64,000 nt of DNA from Roseibaca calidilacus (GCF_001517585.1 NZ_FBYC01000004.1:1116001-1180000), one strand, 5' to 3'; positions 15,387-24,013 are shown, numbered from the stretch's first letter. Notes: generated by a model not told the origin, from the sequence alone. Program-made: numbers and translations.

Positions 15387-16802
15387 TTGCAACGATACCC
15401 ACGCAACCTGACAGGTTATGGTGCCACCCCGCCCAAGGCCGCTTGGCCGAACGGGGCGAAAATTGCCGTCTCGCTGGTGCTGAACTATGAAGAGGGCGGC
15501 GAAAATTGCCTGCTGCATGGCGATGCCGCGTCCGAAGCCTTCTTGTCCGACATTCCGGGTGCCGCGCCCTGGCCGGGCCAGCGCCATTGGAACATGGAAT
15601 CGATCTATGATTACGGCGCGCGCGCCGGGTTCTGGCGGCTGCACCGGCTGTTCACGGGCCGGGGCCTGCCCGTGACCATCTTTGGTGTGGCCAGCGCGCT
15701 GGCGCGCAGCCCCGAACAGGTCGCGGCCATGCAATCCGCCGGGTGGGAGATTGCCAGCCATGGGCTGAAATGGGTCGAACACCGCGACATGCCAGAGGAG
15801 GAAGAACGCGCCGCGATTGCAGAGGCCATCCGCCTGCATACCGAAGTGACAGGCGCAGCCCCGCGCGGCTGGTATACCGGGCGCTGTTCGGTCAACACCG
15901 TGCGGCTGGTGGCTGAAACTGGAGCGTTCGACTGGATTTCTGACACCTATGACGATGACCTGCCGCATTGGATGGAATTCGGCCCCCGCGACCAGTTGAT
16001 CCTGCCCTACACGCTGGAAGCCAATGACATGCGCTTTGCGACCGCGCCCGGCTGGGTCACGGGGCGCGATTTCGAGGATTACCTGAAAGACGCCTTCGAC
16101 ACGCTTTATGACGAAGGGCACGCGGGCGCGCCCAAGCTGCTGTCCATCGGGCTGCATTGCCGCCTTGTCGGGCGTCCGGGCAAGATCGCGGGGCTGATGC
16201 GGTTTCTGGACCACTCCATGGCGCATGAGGGCGTCTGGTTCGCCACGCGCGGGCAGATCGCGGCGCATTGGGCCGCGCAGCACCCGCATAAGCGCATCGA
16301 GCGCCCCTCTGCCATGGACCGCGACACCTTCATCGCCAAATTCGGCGGCATCTATGAACATTCGCCTTGGGTGGCCGAAGCCGCCCATGCGCTTGAACTT
16401 GGCCCCGCGCATGACAGCGCCACGGGGCTGGCCAATGCCATGGCGCGCGCGTTCCGGTCGGGCAGTGCGGAGGCGCGGATGCAGGTCTTGCGCGCGCACC
16501 CGGACCTTGCGGGCAAACTGGCCGCCGCCAAGCGGCTGACTGCTGAGTCGACGGCAGAGCAATCCAGCGCGGGCCTCGATGCCCTGACCGACGAAGAACG
16601 CGCCACCTTCCAGCGGCTGAACGCGGCCTATGTCGAAAAACACGGCTTCCCCTTCATCATCGCGGTGCGCGACAACACCAAGGACAGCATTCTAGCCGCG
16701 TTCCACAGCCGCATCGACAATGACAGCGCGACCGAATTCGCCACCGCCTGCGCGCAGGTCGAACGGATTGCCGCGCTGCGGCTGGCGGAACTGCTGCCAT
16801 GA
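15387..16802 (+). CDS. puuE: Fusion: allantoinase PuuE + OHCU decarboxylase (UraD)
   Basis: The 471-residue fusion has two domains. Residues 1 to about 305 form the PuuE allantoinase of the polysaccharide-deacetylase fold: NYEEGGE, GWEIASHGLKW, GWYTGRCSVNT and LLSIGLHCRLVGRPG. Residues about 315-471 form OHCU decarboxylase (UraD): AHPDLAGKL with the catalytic His, EQSSAGLDAL, NAAYVEKHGFPFIIAVR. It would make S-allantoin from OHCU and hydrolyse it to allantoate. The start is TTG, supported by GGAGG six bases upstream and the absence of an ATG in a suitable place. The domain order is the reverse of the pathway order. Confidence 0.93.
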   Translation: MQRYPRNLTGYGATPPKAAWPNGAKIAVSLVLNYEEGGENCLLHGDAASEAFLSDIPGAAPWPGQRHWNMESIYDYGARAGFWRLHRLFTGRGLPVTIFGVASALARSPEQVAAMQSAGWEIASHGLKWVEHRDMPEEEERAAIAEAIRLHTEVTGAAPRGWYTGRCSVNTVRLVAETGAFDWISDTYDDDLPHWMEFGPRDQLILPYTLEANDMRFATAPGWVTGRDFEDYLKDAFDTLYDEGHAGAPKLLSIGLHCRLVGRPGKIAGLMRFLDHSMAHEGVWFATRGQIAAHWAAQHPHKRIERPSAMDRDTFIAKFGGIYEHSPWVAEAAHALELGPAHDSATGLANAMARAFRSGSAEARMQVLRAHPDLAGKLAAAKRLTAESTAEQSSAGLDALTDEERATFQRLNAAYVEKHGFPFIIAVRDNTKDSILAAFHSRIDNDSATEFATACAQVERIAALRLAELLP

Positions 16803-16851
16803 TCGCGCCATCGTGCCCAGACAAGACAGGGCAGCGCGGCGGGGGCCGGAC

Positions 16852-17343
16852 ATGACGCAGGTCTTGATTGCCCACCCCCTAAACGCCGCCGCCTTTGCCC
16901 CCTATGGCGATGTGCTGGACGCCACCGGCGCGCCCGACAAGCTGATAAACCAAGGGCTGTGCGCGCGCTTTCATGACCGCGCAACGCTCGATTTCGGGGC
17001 AGATGGCCGCGCGGGGATTTCCATGTTCAACGCCGAACCCTGCGCCTTGCCCTTTGCGCTGGCAATGGTCGAACGCCACCCGGACGGGTCGCAAGCCTTC
17101 ATCCCGCTGCACCAGAATCCGTTTTTGGTTGTCGTGGCGCCGGATGAAAACGGCACCCCGGGCAGGCCGCAAGCCTTCATCACCACCGGCGCGCAGGCCA
17201 TCAACCTGCACCGCAACATCTGGCACGGGGTTTTGACACCCCTAGCCGCGCCGGGGCTATTCGCGGTTATCGACCGCATCGGCCCCCCCCCGAACCTAGA
17301 GGAGCACTGGTTCACCACCCCGTGGGAGGTGCGCACCGCCTGA
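16852..17343 (+). CDS. allA: Ureidoglycolate lyase
   Basis: The 163-residue protein matches the AllA family, which splits ureidoglycolate into glyoxylate and urea. Family patterns seen are AAFAPYGDVLDA near the start, SMFNAEPCALPF, MVERHPDGSQAFIPLHQNPFLVVV and NIWHGVLTPL. The ATG follows a GGGGGCCGG stretch, 49 bp after the puuE-uraD stop, and the frame is open upstream, but that region lies inside puuE. It is probably cotranscribed with puuE-uraD and the permease. The enzyme that would feed it (allantoicase or an allantoate route) is not in the window. Confidence 0.92.
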   Translation: MTQVLIAHPLNAAAFAPYGDVLDATGAPDKLINQGLCARFHDRATLDFGADGRAGISMFNAEPCALPFALAMVERHPDGSQAFIPLHQNPFLVVVAPDENGTPGRPQAFITTGAQAINLHRNIWHGVLTPLAAPGLFAVIDRIGPPPNLEEHWFTTPWEVRTA

Positions 17344-17414
17344 CCACAGCCCTACCCGACCGGCACACCCGCCTTGGCGGCAGGATCGGTCATGTCTTTG
17401 GAGGAGGACAGACA

Positions 17415-18839
17415 ATGGCAGACAACACCCTTGGCACGCCCGAACAGCTACGCGATGTGGATTACATGCCCCCCATACACAAGGCGATCCCGCTGGGCGT
17501 GCAGCATGTGCTGGCAATGTTCGTGTCGAACGTCACCCCCGCGATCATCGTGGCGGGGGCTGCGGGCTTCGGCTTTGGGTCGAACTCGCCCGAGTTTCCA
17601 AACCTGATCTACATGATCCAGATGTCGATGTTCATGGCGGGCGTGGCAACACTGTTCCAGACCATCACTTTCGGCCCCGTAGGCGCGCGTATGCCCATTG
17701 TGCAAGGCACATCTTTCGCCTTCATCCCCATCATGATCCCGTTGGTTGCGGGCAAAGGGGTGGATGCGATGGCGGCCGTCATGGGCGGCATCCTTGTGGG
17801 CGGGCTGTTTCATGCCGCGCTGGGATTGGTGATCGGGCGCATTCGCTTTGCGCTGCCGCCCTTGGTCACGGGGTTGGTCGTGACCATGATCGGTTTGGCA
17901 CTGGTGCAGGTGGGCGTGCAATATGCCGCCGGCGGCGTGCCCGCCATGGGAACAGAAGCCTTCGGCAACCTGCAAAGCTGGACAGTGGCGTTGGTGGTGA
18001 TCTTTGTCACGCTGGGGCTGAAATTCTTCACACGCGGCATGTTGGCCATTTCGGCGGTGCTGCTGGGCTTGTTGGCGGGCTACGCGCTGGCCTTCGCGCT
18101 TGGCATGGTCAGCTTTGACAGTGTTGGCCGCGCAGCCGCCTTCGCGCTGCCCAACCCTTTCCATTTCGGGATGGAATTCAGCACCGCCGCGATCATTGGC
18201 TTTTGCGCCATGGCATTTGTGTCGGCGGTCGAAACCGTGGGCGATGTGTCGGGCATTGCCAAGGGCGGCGCGGGGCGTGAGGCGACCGACCGCGAAATCG
18301 CGGGTGCCACCTATGCCGATGGTCTGGGCACCGCCGTATCGGGCCTGTTCGGCGCGCTGCCCAATACCAGCTTCAGCCAGAATGTGGGCCTGATTGCCAT
18401 GACCGGCGTCATGTCGCGCCATGTCGTGACCTTTGGCGCGGTGCTGCTGGTGGTTGCGGGGCTGTTTCCGAAGGTGGGCGCGGTCATTTCCACCGTCCCC
18501 ATCGAAGTGCTGGGCGGCGGCGTGATCGTGATGTTCGGCATGGTCGTGGCCGCCGGGATCTCCATGCTGTCGGACGTGCATTGGAACCGCCGCAACATGG
18601 TGATCTTCGCCATCGCACTGTCGCTGGGGCTGGGGCTGCAACTGGAACCGTCGGCGCTGCAACACCTGCCCGACACGCCGCGCGTGCTGCTGACATCCGG
18701 CATCCTGCCCGCGGCCTTCATCGCCATTCTGCTAAACCTGATCCTGCCGCAGGAACTGGCTGGGGAAGCGACCGAAGAAGTCTCTGGCGGGCTGCATGGC
18801 AGTGGCGCGGGGCTGCACCCCGCCGACCGCAAAGGCTAA
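17415..18839 (+). CDS. NCS2 family purine (urate/xanthine) permease
   Basis: The 474-residue transporter of the nucleobase-ascorbate (NCS2) family has about 13-14 hydrophobic segments. The family motif GVQHVLAMF is near residue 25 and the signature QNVGLIAMTGV near residue 325; SAVETVGDVSGIA holds the substrate-site Glu. The context among urate genes suggests urate or xanthine uptake by proton or sodium symport. The start follows GGAGGAGGACAG. It ends the plus-strand purine block. Confidence 0.92.
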   Translation: MADNTLGTPEQLRDVDYMPPIHKAIPLGVQHVLAMFVSNVTPAIIVAGAAGFGFGSNSPEFPNLIYMIQMSMFMAGVATLFQTITFGPVGARMPIVQGTSFAFIPIMIPLVAGKGVDAMAAVMGGILVGGLFHAALGLVIGRIRFALPPLVTGLVVTMIGLALVQVGVQYAAGGVPAMGTEAFGNLQSWTVALVVIFVTLGLKFFTRGMLAISAVLLGLLAGYALAFALGMVSFDSVGRAAAFALPNPFHFGMEFSTAAIIGFCAMAFVSAVETVGDVSGIAKGGAGREATDREIAGATYADGLGTAVSGLFGALPNTSFSQNVGLIAMTGVMSRHVVTFGAVLLVVAGLFPKVGAVISTVPIEVLGGGVIVMFGMVVAAGISMLSDVHWNRRNMVIFAIALSLGLGLQLEPSALQHLPDTPRVLLTSGILPAAFIAILLNLILPQELAGEATEEVSGGLHGSGAGLHPADRKG

Positions 18840-18881
18840 GCCGACCGCACCGGGCGCGCGGGGGTTTTTGCCCGCCGCCCC

Positions 18882-18912
18882 TTGACGGTTGCGGGCACAG
18901 GTCTCTTATAAG
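18882..18912 (+). promoter_or_regulatory. Likely sigma70-type promoter of sodB
   Basis: TTGACG at 18882-18887 and TTATAA at 18906-18911 are 18 bp apart, about 36 bp upstream of the sodB start codon. The spacing and the AT-rich -10 stand out in GC-rich surroundings. Confidence 0.6.
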
Positions 18913-18947
18913 GGGCAGCGAAACCATAACGAAAGACGAGGAACACC

Positions 18948-19547
18948 ATGGCTTTTGAGCTTCCCGACCTTCCCTACGCCCATGACGCGCTGGCCGATCT
19001 GGGTATGAGCGCCGAGACGCTGGAATTCCACCATGACATCCACCACAAGGCCTATGTCGACAATGGCAACAAGCTGATCGCCGGGACCGAGTGGGAAGGC
19101 AAATCGCTGGAAGATATCATCACCGGCACCTACCAGTCGGGCGCGGTGGCGCAGTCGGGCATCTTCAACAATGCCAGCCAGCACTGGAACCACGTCCAGT
19201 TCTGGGAGATGATGGGCCCGGGCACCGGCGGCATGCCGGGAGAGCTGGAAAAAGCGCTGGTTGAAAGCTTCGGCTCTGTCGACAAGTTCAAAGAAGATTT
19301 CGCCGCTGCGGGCGCGGGCCAGTTCGGCTCTGGCTGGTGCTGGCTGGTCAAAGACAAGGATGGCTCGCTGCGCGTGACCAAGACCGAAAACGGCGTGAAC
19401 CCGCTGTGCTTTGGTCAGACTGCCCTGCTGGGCTGCGACGTGTGGGAGCACAGCTACTACATCGACTTCCGCAACAAGCGCCCGGCGTACCTGTCGAACT
19501 TCCTTGAAAAGCTGGTGAACTGGGAAAACGTCGCATCGCGGATGTGA
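18948..19547 (+). CDS. sodB: Superoxide dismutase, iron type
   Basis: The 199-residue cytoplasmic superoxide dismutase converts superoxide to peroxide and oxygen. The four metal ligands are visible: His28 (LEFHHDIHH), His82 (WNHVQFW), Asp164 and His168 (CDVWEHSYY). Gln78 in NNASQHWNH, with Gly at the position used by Gln in Mn enzymes (ENGVNPL), indicates the Fe or cambialistic type. It is monocistronic, with its own promoter and a strong terminator just after the gene. Confidence 0.96.
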   Translation: MAFELPDLPYAHDALADLGMSAETLEFHHDIHHKAYVDNGNKLIAGTEWEGKSLEDIITGTYQSGAVAQSGIFNNASQHWNHVQFWEMMGPGTGGMPGELEKALVESFGSVDKFKEDFAAAGAGQFGSGWCWLVKDKDGSLRVTKTENGVNPLCFGQTALLGCDVWEHSYYIDFRNKRPAYLSNFLEKLVNWENVASRM

Positions 19548-19570
19548 CCCAACACAATCGCACAGCAAAA

Positions 19571-19596
19571 GGGCGCCCCAACTGGGCGCCCTTTTT
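19571..19596 (+). terminator. Rho-independent terminator of sodB
   Basis: GGGCGCCC, loop CAACT, GGGCGCCC, then TTTTT, beginning 23 bp after the sodB stop. Confidence 0.9.
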
Positions 19597-19785
19597 CATG
19601 ATCTGACCCCATCATGTGGCAGGACAAGGGCACCGCCTGCCGCACCAGAGCTTGGCCATGCTGCCCCGTTTGCCCCCAACCCTTGCATCCCATGCAACGC
19701 GGCTTTGCATCCCTGTGGCTTGTGCTGCGCCGCAGCATGGCCCATCTCTGGGGCAAGTTGCCGCAAACACCGAAAGGAGCCTGAC

Positions 19786-19950
19786 ATGACCGCGCTTCTC
19801 GAAACCCTGCAGACCCGCCTGAAGCAACGCGCCGCCTATGCCCGCACCAAGGCGGAACTGGAAGCCATGCCGCTCGACGTGGCAATCGACCTTGATATCT
19901 ACAAACCCGACGCCGCCAAGATCGCGGCGCAGGCCGTTTACGGGCGCTGA
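19786..19950 (+). CDS. Small conserved-looking protein, DUF1127-like
   Basis: The 54-residue protein has a clear ribosome site (AAAGGAG) and begins MTALLETLQTRLKQRAAYARTKAEL, then LDVAIDLDIYKPDAAKIAAQAVYG. The basic N-terminal helix followed by an acidic LDxxIDLDI motif resembles the small DUF1127 (YjiS-like) proteins that are abundant in Rhodobacterales, some of which act in RNA and phosphate regulation. I infer kinship only from this layout. It overlaps the 3' end of convergent coaD by 13 bp. Its function is unknown. Confidence 0.72.
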   Translation: MTALLETLQTRLKQRAAYARTKAELEAMPLDVAIDLDIYKPDAAKIAAQAVYGR

Positions 19951-20438
19951 TCCAGCTTCGCTAGCAGCGATGCCCTGATCGCGGGGGGCACGAATTTCGT
20001 GACATCCCCGCCCAGCCGGGCAATTTCCTTGACCAGTTTCGATGCAATCGCCTGATGGCGGGCCTCTGCCATCAGGAACACCGTTTCCACGCTGTCATCC
20101 ATCGCGCGGTTCATGCCGACCATCTGGAATTCATATTCGAAATCCGTGACCGCGCGCAGACCGCGAATGATGATCGTCGCGCCCACGTCATGGGCGCAGT
20201 CAATCAGCAGGTTCTCGAACGGATGGGCCACAATCTCGACCCCGGTGCGGCGCGACAGCTCCGACACCTCGGCCTCGATCATCCTCACGCGTTCTTCCAG
20301 ACTGAACAACGGTCCCTTGTCGCGGTTGATCGCCACGCCAATCACCAGACGGTCCACCAATTGTGCCGCGCGCGTTATGATATCGACATGACCCAGCGTC
20401 AGCGGGTCAAAGGTTCCGGGGTATAATCCGATGCGCAT
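19938..20438 (-). CDS. coaD: Phosphopantetheine adenylyltransferase
   Basis: The 166-residue enzyme of coenzyme A synthesis joins ATP and 4'-phosphopantetheine to give dephospho-CoA. The nucleotidyltransferase motif TFDPLTLGH is at residues 9-17. The family segments LVIGVAINRDKGPLFSLEER, IIRGLRAVTDFEYEFQM and ASKLVKEIA are present. The ATG follows GAGGGACAG; the upstream in-frame extension is unsupported. Length is normal. Confidence 0.96.
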   Translation of the reverse strand: MRIGLYPGTFDPLTLGHVDIITRAAQLVDRLVIGVAINRDKGPLFSLEERVRMIEAEVSELSRRTGVEIVAHPFENLLIDCAHDVGATIIIRGLRAVTDFEYEFQMVGMNRAMDDSVETVFLMAEARHQAIASKLVKEIARLGGDVTKFVPPAIRASLLAKLDQRP

Positions 20439-20498
20439 TCTGTCCCTCGCGTTTTGGCACACGCAACAATATTGCGCGGCAAAACGCAACCCTTGGCG

Positions 20499-20936
20499 TC
20501 AATAGCCCGCGATCATGCCGGTCAGCGCGTCTTTCTCCAGTTGCAGTTCCGACAAACGGCCCGCAACCACGTCCCCGATCGAAATCAGCGCGATCATGCG
20601 GCCATCCTCCATCACCGGCAAATGGCGAAAGCGTTTCGCGGTCATGGTCTGCAACACCACATCGGCGTCATCCTCTGGCGCACAGCCGAACACATCGCGC
20701 GTCATGACGGAATCGACCTTGTCGGCCATGCAAGCGGCGCCGCGCTTGCCCAATTCACGCACGATATCGCGCTCGGACAAGATTCCCGCCACCGTCACAC
20801 CGTCATCCGAGATGACCACCGCCCCGATCCGCTTTTCCGATAAAAGCTGCGCGGCCTGTTCCAGCGACGCGCCGCGCGGCAAGGTGACCACCCCGCCGCT
20901 TCCGGCTTTGTTGCGCACGATCTGACTGACAAGCAT
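20499..20936 (-). CDS. CBS-domain protein
   Basis: The 145-residue protein is made almost entirely of two CBS motifs: LEQAAQLLSEKRIGAVVISDDGVTVAGILSERDIV and VVLQTMTAKRFRHLPVMEDGRMIALISIGDVV. Such stand-alone CBS pairs bind adenosine nucleotides and modulate partner proteins; the partner is unknown. The start is preceded by GGAGGA. It lies 60 bp from coaD on the same strand and may be cotranscribed with it, but there is no functional link I can show. Confidence 0.88.
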   Translation of the reverse strand: MLVSQIVRNKAGSGGVVTLPRGASLEQAAQLLSEKRIGAVVISDDGVTVAGILSERDIVRELGKRGAACMADKVDSVMTRDVFGCAPEDDADVVLQTMTAKRFRHLPVMEDGRMIALISIGDVVAGRLSELQLEKDALTGMIAGY

Positions 20937-21025
20937 GGGCATTCCTCCTTCGCTGGCGGGCCGCAACATGTGCGACACCGTGCCACAGCATCCGCCAGCA
21001 GGCCCATCGCTGTCAAGCGTAGCGA

Positions 21026-22201
21026 TCACGTCGCAGCGCGGATCGCCGTCTCGAACTCGGAACACAGCATCCCAATATCTTCCACCCCGACCGACACCCG
21101 GAAGAACCCTTCCGAGATACCAAGCGCCGCGCGCCCCTCGGGCCCCAGCGCCCGGTGCGAAGAACTGGCCGGATGCGACAGTGTTGTGCCGATATCCCCC
21201 AAGGTGGGCGCAAAGGCGATGTTTGGCGCGGCCTGCGTCAGCCGGTTGGCCGCCGCGCGCCCGCCGCCAATCTCGAAACTAACCATATGGCCGCCGCGCG
21301 CGCCCAGCAGCGCCACGGCCCGGTTATGGTCGGGGTGGTCAGGGCGCGTGGGGTATAGCACACGGCTTACCCCCGGCAGGCCCGCGATATGATCGGCCAA
21401 GGCTGCCGCATTCGCCTCGGCCCGGTCATAGCGCAGCTCGAATGAATAGAGCCCCCGCTCGGCCAGCCAGCAATCGAAGGGGCTGGGGGTAAAGCCCACG
21501 GTCACGGCGAAATCGTAAATCGCTTTGCGATGGCTCGCGTCGCGGGCGGCAACATAGCCCAAGGTCGCGTCCGAATGCCCGGCCAGCATCTTCGTGACCG
21601 AATGCACGACAATATCCGCGCCATGGTCAAACGGGCGGTAGCCGCGCGGCGTGGTAAAGGTATTGTCCACCACCACCAGCACGCCCCGCGCCTGCGCCCC
21701 GTCGATAATCGCCGCCAAATCCGCCACGCGCAGCGTGGGGTTCGACACCACCTCTAGCAGGATCAGCTTCGTTTCAGGCCGGAGCGCTGCCAGAAAGGCC
21801 GCCGCATCGGTCGGATCGGCCAGCGATGTCGCCACGCCCAGACGCGGCAGATCCTCGCGCATAAGCCGCAAGGACCGCCCGTAGAGCTGGTCGCCCCCCA
21901 GCACATGATCGCCCGCGCGCGTCAGCCCCATCAGCACCGCCGCGACCGCCGCCATGCCGGACCCCAGCACGACCCCCCCTGTCGCCCCTTCCATCTGGTC
22001 AATCTTGCGGGCCAACACATCGGCATTGGGGTGCCCCTCGCGCGCATAGGTATACCCCTGCGCGCGGCCCTCGTATTGGGCATCCAGCGTGTCGGGGTCG
22101 GGAGAGGCATACACCACCGAAGGCTGGATCGGTGTTCCCACAGCCCGCGATACGCTTTCAGGCCAACCCATCCGCCGCACCAGGCTCTCATGCTCACTCA
22201 T
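21026..22201 (-). CDS. PLP-dependent Cys/Met metabolism enzyme (cystathionine gamma-synthase family)
   Basis: The 391-residue fold-type I PLP enzyme of the trans-sulfuration family has the PLP lysine in HSVTKMLAGHSD, at about residue 204. YTYAREGHPN near 50, GSGMAAVAAVL near 80, VVSNPTLRVAD and SSHRALGPEGR near the C-terminus all fit. It could be a cystathionine gamma-synthase, beta-lyase or methionine gamma-lyase; sequence reading alone does not separate them. Two ATG codons lie 6 bp apart; the second is preferred because AGGGAG is then properly spaced. Confidence 0.88.
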   Translation of the reverse strand: MSEHESLVRRMGWPESVSRAVGTPIQPSVVYASPDPDTLDAQYEGRAQGYTYAREGHPNADVLARKIDQMEGATGGVVLGSGMAAVAAVLMGLTRAGDHVLGGDQLYGRSLRLMREDLPRLGVATSLADPTDAAAFLAALRPETKLILLEVVSNPTLRVADLAAIIDGAQARGVLVVVDNTFTTPRGYRPFDHGADIVVHSVTKMLAGHSDATLGYVAARDASHRKAIYDFAVTVGFTPSPFDCWLAERGLYSFELRYDRAEANAAALADHIAGLPGVSRVLYPTRPDHPDHNRAVALLGARGGHMVSFEIGGGRAAANRLTQAAPNIAFAPTLGDIGTTLSHPASSSHRALGPEGRAALGISEGFFRVSVGVEDIGMLCSEFETAIRAAT

Positions 22202-22216
22202 CACCATCTCCCTTGT

Positions 22217-22282
22217 TTCATCCTTGCCTAAATATCCTGGGGGAGTTGCGCGGCACGCGCAACGGGGGCAAAGCCCCCGCGC
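22217..22282 (-). repeat. Three-copy 3'-end element, copy 2 (downstream of dNTPase gene)
   Basis: The core TTCATCCTTGCCTAAATATCC is followed by GGGGGAG, then a perfect 8-bp hairpin GTTGCGCG-GCA-CGCGCAAC (22245-22263), then CGGGGGC-AAA-GCCCCCG (22263-22279). Further G/C hairpins continue to the dNTPase stop at 22335. In minus-strand RNA it follows the dNTPase stop by about 50 nt and ends in AT-rich GGATATTT. This suggests a transcript 3'-end or processing structure. Confidence 0.75.
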
Positions 22283-22334
22283 GTTTCACGCGCCGCCGCG
22301 CGGCCCCCTCGATGGGGGGCGTGCGGCGCCCCCT

Positions 22335-23510
22335 TTACCGATCAGGCGCCCCAACCAGCCGCGCGTGTTCCTGAATGGCAAAACGGTCGGTCATCCCCGA
22401 CACATAATCCGCCACGATCCGCGCCAGCGCCGTCTCATCGGCGGCCTGCGCCACATCCAGCCGCCATTCCGCCGGCAACAGGTCGGGCCGCGCCATGAAC
22501 AAAGGGAACAACTCCTCGACCATGGCGGTCACCTTGGCGCGCATTTCGACCACGCTGGGCGCACGATACATGCGGGTGAACAGGAACTGCCGGATCACCT
22601 TCAATTCGCGGAACAGGCGGTCGGAAAACCGGATAATCGTCAGCCCCAGATCGCGGATATCCTGCGCCGAGCGCAGATCCGCCGGTCCCAGCCGCGTGCC
22701 TGCCACCAGCAGCACATCCTCGACCATCACCCCGAACACGCGGCGCAGCGCCTCATGGCGGCGGCGCATCACCTCCAGCCCCGGATAAAGCCGGTCAACC
22801 TCGGCAAAGGCCGGGCCGGTGATCGGCAGGTCCATCAGGTCAGCTTCGGTAAACAGGCCCGACCGCAAACCATCGTGCAAATCATGGTGGTTATAGGCGA
22901 TGTCATCGGCAATGGCGGCGACCTGTGCTTCGGCGCTGGCATAGCCCGACAATTCCAGATCGAAGGCTGCATTGCATTCGGCCAGCGCATAGGGCAGCAC
23001 CCCGTCTTTCAGCGGCGCGCCTGCGGCATCCGTCACCGGGCCGTTATGCTTGGCGATCCCTTCCAGCGTTTCCCATGTCAGGTTCAGCCCGTCGAAATCG
23101 GCGTAATGGCGTTCCAGTTTGGTCACGATGCGCAGGGCTTGAGCGTTGTGGTCAAAGCCGCCATAGGGGGCCATCAATGCGCAGAGCGCGTCCTCGCCCG
23201 TATGGCCAAAGGGCGGGTGGCCCAGATCATGCGCCAGCGCAATGGCTTCGGCCAGATCGGTGTTCAGCCCCAAGGCGGAGGCCAGCGTGCGCGCGACCTG
23301 TGCCACTTCTATCGAATGGGTCAGGCGGGTGCGGTAATAGTCGCCCTCATGTTCGATGAACACTTGTGTCTTGTGCTTCAGCCGCCGGAACGCGCTGGAA
23401 TGGATAATCCGGTCGCGGTCGCGTTGAAAGGGCGAGCGGAAGGTGCTCATCGCTTCCGCGTGCGCGCGGCCCCGCGACTGGTCGGGCTGGGTGGCATAGG
23501 GTTTGAGCAT
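22335..23510 (-). CDS. dGTPase-like deoxynucleotide triphosphohydrolase (HD domain)
   Basis: The 391-residue HD-superfamily protein is of the dGTPase-like type that removes triphosphate from deoxynucleotides. HD motifs seen are RLTHSIEVAQVAR near residue 65, AHDLGHPPFGHTGE near 98, and a later DDIAYNHHDLHDGL segment. An N-terminal STFRSPFQRDRDRIIHSSAFRRLKHKTQVF is diagnostic of the family. The start is preceded by GGAG. It is divergent from erpA, an arrangement I recall as common in alphaproteobacteria. Substrate range is unknown. Confidence 0.93.
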   Translation of the reverse strand: MLKPYATQPDQSRGRAHAEAMSTFRSPFQRDRDRIIHSSAFRRLKHKTQVFIEHEGDYYRTRLTHSIEVAQVARTLASALGLNTDLAEAIALAHDLGHPPFGHTGEDALCALMAPYGGFDHNAQALRIVTKLERHYADFDGLNLTWETLEGIAKHNGPVTDAAGAPLKDGVLPYALAECNAAFDLELSGYASAEAQVAAIADDIAYNHHDLHDGLRSGLFTEADLMDLPITGPAFAEVDRLYPGLEVMRRRHEALRRVFGVMVEDVLLVAGTRLGPADLRSAQDIRDLGLTIIRFSDRLFRELKVIRQFLFTRMYRAPSVVEMRAKVTAMVEELFPLFMARPDLLPAEWRLDVAQAADETALARIVADYVSGMTDRFAIQEHARLVGAPDR

Positions 23511-23597
23511 GATTTCTCCGTCCGGCTTGCCCCGCGCGCTCTGCACGCTTATATCAGAGTGGAGTTATCGGGAATATGACAGGAAAAGGCGCTTTCA

Positions 23598-23930
23598 ATG
23601 TCCTTCGCCATCCCCCCCCGCGTCAGTGACCGGGCCTTTGCCCGCTTGGCCGAGATTGCCGAAGACGCGGGCGAGGTCAAGGCCCTGCGCGTTGCCGTCG
23701 ATGGCGGCGGCTGTTCGGGCTTTCAGTATGACATCCGCTTCGATGACCCGGCAGAGGATGATCTTGTGCTGGAAAAGGGCGGCTACAAGGTGCTGGTCGA
23801 CCCTGTGTCGCTGCCCTTTCTGGAAAACGCCGTGATCGACTTTTCCGAAGACCTGATCGGCGCGCGTTTCGTGATCGACAACCCGAATGCCTCTTCCAGT
23901 TGCGGTTGTGGCATCAGTTTCTCGATGTAA
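23598..23930 (+). CDS. erpA: Iron-sulfur cluster insertion protein ErpA/IscA-type
   Basis: The 110-residue A-type carrier has the three cluster-binding cysteines in place: Cys39 (GGGCSGFQY), Cys102 and Cys104 (SSCGCG). It delivers Fe-S clusters to target enzymes. Assignment to ErpA rather than IscA/SufA rests on its stand-alone position, divergent from the dNTPase gene and with no isc/suf genes nearby, so the exact subtype is inferred. Confidence 0.9.
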   Translation: MSFAIPPRVSDRAFARLAEIAEDAGEVKALRVAVDGGGCSGFQYDIRFDDPAEDDLVLEKGGYKVLVDPVSLPFLENAVIDFSEDLIGARFVIDNPNASSSCGCGISFSM

Positions 23931-24013
23931 CGCGCACGTCATGGGCAAAAGCTGTATAGCGGGTTGAAATTTCTCCAAAGCTCCGTGATCCTGCGGGCAA
24001 TAGGGAGAGATAC

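Noticed and set aside
17448-18665. 405-codon minus-strand frame opposite the purine permease
   Set aside because: It is a histidine-rich mirror of hydrophobic codons and the classic shadow of a membrane-protein gene.
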